Source of the DNA: a virus
Direction: 5' to 3' (one strand)
Virus record (IMG/VR): IMGVR_UViG_3300033182_001695
Coordinates: 1 to 44,962 of that record
DNA: 44,962 nt
Shown: in pieces, positions 38,540-44,962 of the stretch
How positions within the stretch are numbered: the stretch's first letter is position 1
Layout: each line of letters opens with the position of its first letter
Notes under the pieces: model-generated
The model's database searches: none
The model's input: the letters and a program-made list of their open reading frames with translations, nothing else
What the model was told of the DNA's origin: nothing
Program-made: the position numbers and the translations under genes

Positions 38540-40945
38540 ATGCCAAATAATAGTAAAGCATCAGTATCGGTTATAATTGGTGCTGACCTTGGCAAATCTT
38601 TTAAAGGTGCTTTTGGATCAGCAAATAAACAATTATCTAGCCTTGGAAAAGCAATAAATCAAACTAGTCAAAAAGCTAGTCAAATTGAGGCATGGCGCAA
38701 TTCTGCTAGAGCTACAAGAGAAGCATCAACTGCTTACAAAGCAGCAAAACAACAGCTTGATGTTTTGAAGGTAGGAATTACAGCAACCAATAATCCTTCA
38801 AAACAACTTCAAAATAATTTTAGAAAAGCTCAAAAACTAGCTGATAGAACAAAGAAATCTTTTTTAAATACTACCCGCTCAACTCGTGAGATGGGCAAAG
38901 CCTTAAAAGCTTCCGGTGTTGATATTAGAAATTTTAATCGTCAGCAGACAAACCTTAATAAAAGGCTAAATGTTCTAAAGAACAGACAAACAGCAATAAC
39001 CAAGAATCAATCTGCAAAAGAAGCGAATTTACAAAAAAGAGCAGACCATCGATCTCAAATGTTCGATGCAGTTGCTCTTGGTGGTGCATTATTTTCTATT
39101 GTAAAGCCAGCAGCAGATTTTGAACTTGCTATGGCCAAAGTTGGTGCAATTACCAATGAAGCTGCTGATAGCAAAGGTTTTAAGGATTTAACTAAACAAG
39201 CAAGAGAGCTAGGTAGAACCACACAATTTACAGCAAGCCAGGCTGGTGAAGCTATGCAGTTTCTTGGTATGGCTGGTTTAAATACCAATCAAATTTTAGA
39301 AGCAACCCCATCTGTTTTAAATTTGGCAATTGCTGGAAATATGGACTTGGGAAGAACTGCTGATATTACATCTAATATTCTTACTGGTTTCAATATGGAA
39401 GCCTCAAGAACTGCCGAAGTTTCTGATATTTTGGCTCAAGCAAGCAGATCAACAAATGTTGATGTTGAGATGCTGGGGCAAACTATGAAATTTGTTGCAC
39501 CAGCGGCAGCAGCAGTCGGTGGAACTTTAGCAGAAACAGCCTCTTTAGCTGGTGTTTTGGGTGATGCTGGTATTCAAGCTACAATGGCAGGAACTATGCT
39601 CAGATCAGCATATTTGAGATTAGCTGCTCCTGCAAAAGCTGGTGCAAAAGCTCTTGGCAAAATGCGTGATGAGATGGGAATTTCCGCTGAAGAAATGCCA
39701 GATGTTTCTAAAGAAGCACTTTTAGCTCAAAAAAGATTATCAGGGATTGGGGTTAAGGTTTTTGACTCTACTGGTAAAATGAGATCAATGGTCTCAATTT
39801 TACAAGAAATGGCGGTGGCTCTTAAAGACGCAAGTGATGAGGAAAAATTATCAACAGTAAAAGATATTTTTGGCACTCGTGCAGCAAGTGGAGCTTTGGC
39901 AATTTTTAAATCGATCGAATCAGGAAGGCTAGATGAAGTTGTAGACAAAATTAATAATGCTAATGGTGCTGCTGAAGAAATGGCACAAAGGCTAAGAAAT
40001 ACTACTCATGGAGCTTGGAAAGAATTTTTATCTGCAACTGAATCAATTGGTATTTCTCTTGGTTCTGTTTTACTCCCTGCTTTTAGTAATATTGCTAGAG
40101 AGGCAGCAAATGTAGCAAGTAAAATTAGTGCTTTAGCTGAATCTCATCCAGTTTTAACCAGAAATATTGGTTTAGCTGTTGCTGGGTTGATTAGTTTTAA
40201 AATTGCAGGTATAGGTCTTGGCTATGCTTTTACTTTTTTGAAAGGTGGATTGCTGACAATTAAAGGAGGATTTATTGCTCTTAGAACAGCAATATCTCTC
40301 ATTGGAATTGCTTTGCCACCGGTAATTGCAGCTGTAAAAGCCTTGAGTATAGCAGTTTTAACAAACCCTATTGGACTGGTGGTCGCTGGAATTGCAGCAT
40401 CGGCTTTTCTTTTGATCAAATATTGGAAGCCAATTAGTAGCTTTTTTAAGGAAATTTTTGAAGGCATTGTTGGTTGGGTGCAAAAAGCCTTTAATTGGGT
40501 TGGTAAATTAATAGAGCCATTAAAGAAGGTTACAAACTTAGCTGGCAAGGCAGTTAATTTTGTTTTTGGTGACGATGAAGAAAATAGTCAAAATGACGAA
40601 AATTCAAATCAAAGAGCAGTTGTTGGAAATGTAGTTAGAACTTTTGAAAGAGAAAATGTTGGAGATCCAAATCAACAACAATTCTTCACAACAAATAATG
40701 ACAATCAGCAACAATTTTTTACCACCAATAACAATAATCAGAAGAAAGAGTTTCTTAATACCAATAATAGTATTTCAAGAATCGCTGATAATAACACCAG
40801 ATCAAATATTTCAATTTCATCACCGATCACAATTAATAGTACCGGCAATAATGATGAGAAAAAAATAGCTGATCAAGTTAAAATGGCTCTTGATGAAACC
40901 TTCCGTCAATTCGATGTTAGAAAACAGGCTTTAAATTACGATTAA
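38540..40945 (+). CDS. Tail tape measure protein
   Basis: This 801-residue protein has an amino coiled-coil part (residues about 40-180), then a conserved tape-measure core (FELAMAKVGAITNEAADSKG, then ARELGRTTQFTASQAGEAMQ). It has hydrophobic segments near 540-635 (NIGLAVAGLISFKIAGIGLG, then LTNPIGLVVAGIAASAFLLI) and a Gln/Asn-rich region near 700-745. It is P2 T-like and sets tail length; the hydrophobic part may form the channel in the inner membrane. Its start is 2 bases after the E' stop. Confidence 0.93.
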   Translation: MPNNSKASVSVIIGADLGKSFKGAFGSANKQLSSLGKAINQTSQKASQIEAWRNSARATREASTAYKAAKQQLDVLKVGITATNNPSKQLQNNFRKAQKLADRTKKSFLNTTRSTREMGKALKASGVDIRNFNRQQTNLNKRLNVLKNRQTAITKNQSAKEANLQKRADHRSQMFDAVALGGALFSIVKPAADFELAMAKVGAITNEAADSKGFKDLTKQARELGRTTQFTASQAGEAMQFLGMAGLNTNQILEATPSVLNLAIAGNMDLGRTADITSNILTGFNMEASRTAEVSDILAQASRSTNVDVEMLGQTMKFVAPAAAAVGGTLAETASLAGVLGDAGIQATMAGTMLRSAYLRLAAPAKAGAKALGKMRDEMGISAEEMPDVSKEALLAQKRLSGIGVKVFDSTGKMRSMVSILQEMAVALKDASDEEKLSTVKDIFGTRAASGALAIFKSIESGRLDEVVDKINNANGAAEEMAQRLRNTTHGAWKEFLSATESIGISLGSVLLPAFSNIAREAANVASKISALAESHPVLTRNIGLAVAGLISFKIAGIGLGYAFTFLKGGLLTIKGGFIALRTAISLIGIALPPVIAAVKALSIAVLTNPIGLVVAGIAASAFLLIKYWKPISSFFKEIFEGIVGWVQKAFNWVGKLIEPLKKVTNLAGKAVNFVFGDDEENSQNDENSNQRAVVGNVVRTFERENVGDPNQQQFFTTNNDNQQQFFTTNNNNQKKEFLNTNNSISRIADNNTRSNISISSPITINSTGNNDEKKIADQVKMALDETFRQFDVRKQALNYD

Positions 40946-40947
40946 TA

Positions 40948-41442
40948 ATGGCATTAGATTTTTTCAAAAATATCAGCAGTAAGCTAACTGTTAATAGCTT
41001 AGTTAAGGTTGATATGATGATGATTCTTGGTGTTTATAGATTTGTCATAAAAAATGCAGCCTTTCAAACACTAAAAAGACAAAGCGAATATAAGTGGCAA
41101 GAAGTTAATAGAATTGGCAGCAATCCAACTTTGCAATTCACAGGATTTGGTGTTGAAACCATCGATTTGGAAGGAGTTATTTACCCTCATTTTAAAGGAG
41201 GATTAAAACAGGTAACTTTAATGCGTGCTGAAGCTGGTCTTGGCAAACCTCTATTTTTAATTTCAGGAAATGGCTTTGCTTTTGGTAGATGGTGCATCAC
41301 CAGAATTACTGAAAATCAAAGTTATTTCCTAAATGATGGCGTACCAAGAAAAATTGAATTTACTCTAACTCTTAAACGCTATGGCGAAGATAAAGAAAAA
41401 GGAATAAAAGGATCAATCAAGCAAATTATAAATTCTTTATAA
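40948..41442 (+). CDS. Tail protein U (P2 GpU)
   Basis: This 164-residue protein has MMILGVYRFVIKNAAFQTLK, then YKWQEVNRIGSNPTLQFTGF and GVETIDLEGVIYPHFKGG, the P2 GpU pattern. It works in tail completion or termination. It starts 2 bases after the tape measure stop. The next gene on this strand (X) is separated by a minus-strand insertion. Confidence 0.93.
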   Translation: MALDFFKNISSKLTVNSLVKVDMMMILGVYRFVIKNAAFQTLKRQSEYKWQEVNRIGSNPTLQFTGFGVETIDLEGVIYPHFKGGLKQVTLMRAEAGLGKPLFLISGNGFAFGRWCITRITENQSYFLNDGVPRKIEFTLTLKRYGEDKEKGIKGSIKQIINSL

Positions 41443-41444
41443 CC

Positions 41445-41984
41445 CTAAGAATATTCTTTAACCTTCTGCATTATTTTGTCGTATATCAAATCACCATCCT
41501 GAATATCTAATAGCTCTAATGACGAATCTTGATTAGAACCAGTAACTGCATTAGTTAAAATTTTTATTGTAGATAAATTCTTCTTCGCCTGAAATGGTCC
41601 CTGTGTAATAGTAACCTCCCTTATATCTTTATACAAAACCTTAGTTTTTTTCTTGAAACCAAAAATACCACCATAAATTTCTATATAATTCGACCCAATT
41701 CTAAACTCGGCAACCAAATATACTTTTTTTATAATCTTCATAACATATAACTGTAAAATTGGATATAACATTATAAAGATTATAAACAGCAAAAAAGTTA
41801 AATTATGTCGATACCAAACCCCTAGGGCTAGAAGAATAAAATTTGATATAAGGGTGTATAATATAGAGCTGACAAACAATAAAACAAAAATGACTCTATA
41901 AAAAATAATAAAATCATAATATTGAGGCTTTATAACCAAAATATTATCTTCGATCTTTTTAGCGTTTTTATTTGAATTTATCAT
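41445..41984 (-). CDS. Bacterial PH-domain membrane protein, phage moron
   Basis: This 179-residue protein has two membrane helices (about 27-50, IFYRVIFVLLFVSSILYTLI, and about 62-82, LTFLLFIIFIMLYPILQLYV). It then has a bPH_2/DUF304-like domain: FRIGSNYIEIYGGIFGFKKK, LYKDIREVTITQGPF and a closing DGDLIYDKIMQKV. It runs against the tail operon in the only large gap between U and X, which in P2 are adjacent. Minus-strand cargo genes in late operons are often expressed by the lysogen. Superinfection exclusion at the inner membrane is a hypothesis. No strong promoter is seen in the AT-rich 41985-42062 gap. Confidence 0.75.
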   Translation of the reverse strand: MINSNKNAKKIEDNILVIKPQYYDFIIFYRVIFVLLFVSSILYTLISNFILLALGVWYRHNLTFLLFIIFIMLYPILQLYVMKIIKKVYLVAEFRIGSNYIEIYGGIFGFKKKTKVLYKDIREVTITQGPFQAKKNLSTIKILTNAVTGSNQDSSLELLDIQDGDLIYDKIMQKVKEYS

Positions 41985-42062
41985 TGTAATTCAAGTTAAA
42001 TTTGATCAAGCGACTTACTAGAAGCCAGCATATAATAAAGATTAAAAAAAAATCAATTTAAG

Positions 42063-42272
42063 ATGACAATTATCTATACAACAAAAGATGGCGATGTTTT
42101 GGATCAAATTTGCCAAGAATATTATGGTGCAACTTCAGGAGTGGTTGAGAAAGTTTTAGAAGCTAATCGCCATCTTGAATTAGAACCTGATGTTTTAAGT
42201 GCTGGCACAAAAATAACTCTGCCAGAAATCAATCAAAACGAGAAGCAAGAAACTGTTAAACTCTGGTCGTGA
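42063..42272 (+). CDS. Tail protein X (P2 GpX, LysM-like)
   Basis: This 69-residue protein has GDVLDQICQEYYGATSGVVE, then LEANRHLELEPDVLSAGTKI and TLPEI, the GpX/LysM pattern. It belongs to the tail or baseplate assembly set. It ends in TGA overlapping the D start. Confidence 0.92.
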   Translation: MTIIYTTKDGDVLDQICQEYYGATSGVVEKVLEANRHLELEPDVLSAGTKITLPEINQNEKQETVKLWS

Positions 42273-43252
42273 AACCTAAATTTGAAATTACTGCTGATGA
42301 AGTTGATGTTACTGAAACCATCTCAAAAAGATTAGTCTCATTAAATATCACGGATGAAACTGGTCTTGTATCTGATAAAGCCGAAATATTACTCGATAAT
42401 AGAGACTCTGCTTTAGAAATCCCTTCGACAGGTGCAATTCTAAAAATATCAATTGGCTATGAAGGTAAAGAGCTAAATTTGATGGGCAGCTATATTGTTG
42501 ATACTGTTGAATTGATGTCCCCTCCATTAAAAATGAGGATAATTGCCAAAGCAACAAATACCAAGATCAAGAATCTAAATAGCAAAATCAGATCACCAAA
42601 AAGCAAGTCGTGGAATAACAGCACTCTAATTGGCATAGTTGAGTTTATTGCTAAGGATAATAAATTTGAAGCAATCATCGATGAAGAATTTGATCAAATT
42701 TTTATTAAGCACATAGATCAAACTGACGAGAGTGATATTTCTTTTTTAAGTAGGTTGGCCAGAGATTATGATGCTTTTATCAAATTTATAGATGACAAGC
42801 TCATTTTTATCAAAAAAGGCACAGGGACATCCATTTCAGGAATTGAACTGCCAGAAACCGAAATCTCAGAATCTGAAATCACCAATTGGAATTTTAACAT
42901 TAGTGAGAGAGGTAAATTTGGCAAAGTAAAAGCCAGATGGCATAATTTTGGAGATGGAAAAGAAAAAACCATATTAATTGGTGAAGAAGAACCTGTGTAT
43001 TCTATGAGATATATTTTTGCCACGCAAGAAAGAGCTAATGAAGCAGCTAAGGCAAAATTGTCTGAATTTCAAAGAGGAATTAAAAAACTAAGTATTTCAA
43101 TTGCTGGAAATCCAATTCTTACAGCTGAAAGCAAGTTAATAATATCAAATATCAAATATTTAAGAAATCTGATATGGGTTGTCACTAATGTTACTCACAG
43201 CATAAGTGATCAAGGATACATAACCCAAGTAAATGCAATTCTTAAAAATTAA
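42269..43252 (+). CDS. Late control protein D (P2 GpD)
   Basis: This 327-residue protein starts at GTG 42269. Landmarks are ITDETGLVSDKAEILLDNRD, then QTDESDISFLSRLARDYDAF and ERANEAAKAKLSEFQRGIKK. GpD forms the baseplate hub or tail tip carrying the spike. It ends the P2-like tail block. Confidence 0.93.
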   Translation: MKPKFEITADEVDVTETISKRLVSLNITDETGLVSDKAEILLDNRDSALEIPSTGAILKISIGYEGKELNLMGSYIVDTVELMSPPLKMRIIAKATNTKIKNLNSKIRSPKSKSWNNSTLIGIVEFIAKDNKFEAIIDEEFDQIFIKHIDQTDESDISFLSRLARDYDAFIKFIDDKLIFIKKGTGTSISGIELPETEISESEITNWNFNISERGKFGKVKARWHNFGDGKEKTILIGEEEPVYSMRYIFATQERANEAAKAKLSEFQRGIKKLSISIAGNPILTAESKLIISNIKYLRNLIWVVTNVTHSISDQGYITQVNAILKN

Positions 43253-43261
43253 TCAAAACAA

Positions 43262-43558
43262 ATGCTAGATAAAGAATCTAAATCAAACATCAAAAGGTCT
43301 TCTGCTGGAAATTACATAATGCCGGAAGGTGAGTTTGAGCAACTTATTAAGAGAGCTTCAAAAGAAGGAGCAAGATTAGCTCTGAGTGAGATTGGTCTTG
43401 ATGATGATAATGCTCATTTAGACATTAGAGATTTAAGAGGCTTACTAAATGCTTTTAGAATGGCCAAAAAACATAGTTTTAAAGTTTTTATTAAATGGCT
43501 AGTGGTTGGAATAATGACTCTAATTACTGCCGGATTCCTATCATTCATAACAAAATAA
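43262..43558 (+). CDS. DUF6127-like membrane protein
   Basis: This 98-residue protein has MPEGEFEQLIKRASKEGARL (20-39), then LSEIGLDDDNAHLDIRDLRG and one carboxyl-terminal membrane helix (VFIKWLVVGIMTLITAGFLS). The pattern matches DUF6127 of alphaproteobacterial phages. It starts the lysis region; a holin-like or accessory role is possible but unproved. Confidence 0.8.
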   Translation: MLDKESKSNIKRSSAGNYIMPEGEFEQLIKRASKEGARLALSEIGLDDDNAHLDIRDLRGLLNAFRMAKKHSFKVFIKWLVVGIMTLITAGFLSFITK

Positions 43559-43563
43559 CAAAA

Positions 43564-43959
43564 ATGGAAAATTTTATTTTAAAAAGAAAATACAGAAATG
43601 GCGAAGCTACGCTTGGCACTCTTTTAAACGAAAGTGAAAAAGAAATTTGCAAAACCTTAGAAAACCCATGGATTGATAATGAACAAGGAGTTTCTTGTAT
43701 TCCTGAAGGTTTTTATGAGGTAGTAAGTGATGACACAGGCAGATTTAGATATTGGAAAATCCTAAATGTAGAAGGCAGATCAGTCGTAGAAATTCACAAT
43801 GGCAATACGACAAATGATACTGAGGGCTGTATAATATTTGGTAAAAAATGGGGATTCCTTAACGATGAATTGGCGGTTTTAACTTCAAAACCAACCTTAA
43901 ATCACCTTAAAAGAAAAAAAATCCTACCAGATAGATTCCACCTACAAATAACCAGTTAA
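43564..43959 (+). CDS. DUF5675-like protein
   Basis: The ATG at 43564 gives 131 residues; upstream in-frame codons overlap the previous gene. GEATLGTLLNESEKEICKTL, then EGFYEVVSDDTGRFRYWKI and VVEIHNGNTTNDTEGCIIFG with conserved His and Cys match DUF5675. These proteins lie near phage lysis genes and have the HGN and DTxGCI patterns of an L,D-transpeptidase-like fold. A cell-wall activity is conjecture. Confidence 0.78.
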   Translation: MENFILKRKYRNGEATLGTLLNESEKEICKTLENPWIDNEQGVSCIPEGFYEVVSDDTGRFRYWKILNVEGRSVVEIHNGNTTNDTEGCIIFGKKWGFLNDELAVLTSKPTLNHLKRKKILPDRFHLQITS

Positions 43960-43979
43960 AAAATCAAAAAAAGAAAATC

Positions 43980-44243
43980 ATGAAAAACGTTAATATTTTA
44001 AATTTTATTCAAGACACCAATGGCAATAACTCATCAAAAAGACTTGGTGGTCTTTGTTGTTTAGCGCAAGGTTCATTAATGAAACTTGGACTTTTTTTAT
44101 ATGGTCTCACTCACAAGACAGTTACTTCATTTGAAAAGCTGGATGGCTGTGCTGATTCAATGATTTATGTTGGCGCTGCTCTTCTTGGTTGGGGCGTATT
44201 TGAAAAAGTGGTTAATAACAAGAAAAATAAAAAGAAATGCTAG
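43980..44243 (+). CDS. Small membrane protein, holin candidate
   Basis: This 87-residue protein has one clear hydrophobic segment near 30-45 (QGSLMKLGLFLYGLTHKTVT) and another near 60-75 (SMIYVGAALLGWGVFEKVV), then a Lys-rich end. Two short membrane segments and a charged tail fit a class II holin. It overlaps the spanin gene by 7 bases. Confidence 0.55.
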   Translation: MKNVNILNFIQDTNGNNSSKRLGGLCCLAQGSLMKLGLFLYGLTHKTVTSFEKLDGCADSMIYVGAALLGWGVFEKVVNNKKNKKKC

Positions 44244-44452
44244 AAGGAATATTTATTAAATTGGCCATCCTATCTGGTAGTATTGTTGCTTTATTTATTT
44301 TTGGCTATCACAAAGGAAAAAATGATGAAAAAGTTAAACAACTAAAAGCTAATGTTAAAGATGCTATTAAAACTAAAAAAAGGCGTAAAAAGCGTAGTTC
44401 TGATGATATTGCTACTGTTAAGCGTAGGATGCGTAAGTACACAGTTGAATAG
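44237..44452 (+). CDS. Inner-membrane spanin (Rz-like)
   Basis: This 71-residue protein has an amino membrane helix (FIKLAILSGSIVALFIFGYH) and a highly charged periplasmic helix (KNDEKVKQLKANVKDAIKTK). This is the i-spanin layout, shorter than lambda Rz. The o-spanin frame starts inside it. Confidence 0.68.
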   Translation: MLEGIFIKLAILSGSIVALFIFGYHKGKNDEKVKQLKANVKDAIKTKKRRKKRSSDDIATVKRRMRKYTVE

Positions 44453-44576
44453 TTTTTGCTTATGGGCAAAACCGATAATTATTACTAAAGAAGAAAATGA
44501 AATTTTATTGTCAGATAACACTTTAAGGCAAATTGATGATTATAATCAAGAATTTGAAGAAAGATGCTATAAATGA
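44352..44576 (+). CDS. Outer-membrane lipoprotein spanin (Rz1-like), embedded
   Basis: This 74-residue protein in a second frame overlaps the Rz-like gene by 101 bases. It has a signal peptide with lipobox LLSVGC (residues 22-27), so Cys27 should be lipidated. The mature part has FCLWAKPIIITKEENEILLS, then LRQIDDYNQEFEERC, similar to phage Rz1-like proteins with FCxxAxPI. An internal ATG at 44403 is an alternative start. With the i-spanin it would fuse the membranes at lysis. Confidence 0.75.
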   Translation: MLKMLLKLKKGVKSVVLMILLLLSVGCVSTQLNSFCLWAKPIIITKEENEILLSDNTLRQIDDYNQEFEERCYK

Positions 44577-44674
44577 AATAATACTACTATTTCTACTTGA
44601 TAAGTATTTTAAACGAAGCATTCATTGGGTTTAAGCCATGTATCTCACAATGTTTTAAACAATAAAATCATAAT

Positions 44675-44962
44675 ATGAACGATATAATTTTAACCGGTTT
44701 TATAGAAGATGCTCGCAACGAAAAATGTAGCGATGCAGAAGTTGTAAGATTATCACAAATTTTTGCAGGATTATTTCCTGCTTTTGCATCAGATTCTAAA
44801 AAGAGCAAAGAAAATAATATGTGGTATTGCAAAGTAATTGGTGGATTTTCTTTAACAACTAGAAGAACAAAATCTGATAAAGATTTCGATTATTTCACCG
44901 GAAGTTTTGAATCAGGTGAAAAAAATCTGAAAATTTTTGTCAAAGTTAAAAAGAATAACTAG
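44675..44962 (+). CDS. Hypothetical protein at window end
   Basis: This 95-residue protein (MNDIILTGFIEDARNEKCSD, then RLSQIFAGLFPAFASDSKKS and ENNMWYCKVIGG) is complete, its stop being the last bases of the window. I do not recognise it. It follows the lysis genes after about 100 bases of non-coding DNA in which I see no terminator. Whether the prophage continues beyond it is unknown. Confidence 0.55.
   Translation: MNDIILTGFIEDARNEKCSDAEVVRLSQIFAGLFPAFASDSKKSKENNMWYCKVIGGFSLTTRRTKSDKDFDYFTGSFESGEKNLKIFVKVKKNN

Noticed and set aside
44675-44962. Right end of the prophage (attR)
   Set aside because: No copy of the tRNA-Asp 3' end is visible near the window end.

Overview
The window is AT-rich DNA from a bacterium, most likely a Rickettsiales- or Holosporales-like alphaproteobacterium. 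That placement is an inference from base composition, from palindromic repeats around the tRNAs, and from phage genes (DUF6511, DUF6362, DUF6127, DUF5675 and DUF3489 types) common in alphaproteobacterial prophages. About 1.7 kb of chromosome comes first: 5-formyltetrahydrofolate cyclo-ligase, an HU protein with a clear terminator, tRNA-Val(TAC) and tRNA-Asp(GTC). The space between the tRNAs is filled with palindromic DNA and a 17-bp copy of the tRNA-Asp 5' end.

From the 3' end of tRNA-Asp to the last base (about 43 kb) everything I can identify fits one apparently intact temperate prophage; no right attachment site is visible. Layout: integrase (1929-3101); AlpA-like activator, UmuD-like repressor and two unknown genes enclosed by 43-bp inverted repeats (3121-5567); a replication/recombination operon (5656-14127) of HTH protein, RecA-like ATPase, SSB-like protein, SF2 helicase, zinc protein, Cas4-like nuclease, TOPRIM primase-helicase, an iteron-like repeat region, RuvC-like resolvase and DUF6362; an accessory block with a papain/transglutaminase-like gene and two DNA methyltransferases (14248-18368); and a minus-strand gene pair with matching promoters (18360-19052).

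The late region is mosaic. Packaging and head genes are lambda-like (Nu1, GpA, W, B, C/S49) but the capsid protein is Mu GpT-like. The contractile tail is P2-like (V, W, J, I, fibres, sheath, tube, E/E', tape measure, U, X, D), so the particle should be a myovirus. The fibre locus is duplicated: two GpI proteins, three fibre amino-terminal adaptors, one beta-helix spike and two assembly-chaperone candidates. A minus-strand bacterial PH-domain membrane protein interrupts the tail operon between U and X. The window ends in a lysis cassette with overlapping spanin genes but no recognisable endolysin.

The most unusual items are: a cytosine methyltransferase overlapped for about 1.3 kb by a second, patterned reading frame that a single TGA interrupts where Trp would be expected; the inverted operator-like repeats around the immunity genes, with a repressor that has lost its protease serine; the duplicated tail-fibre cassette; iteron-like repeats that cross reading frames; and a perfect -1 slippery heptamer in the tail chaperone gene. 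Functions are read from motifs and gene order only; no database search was run.
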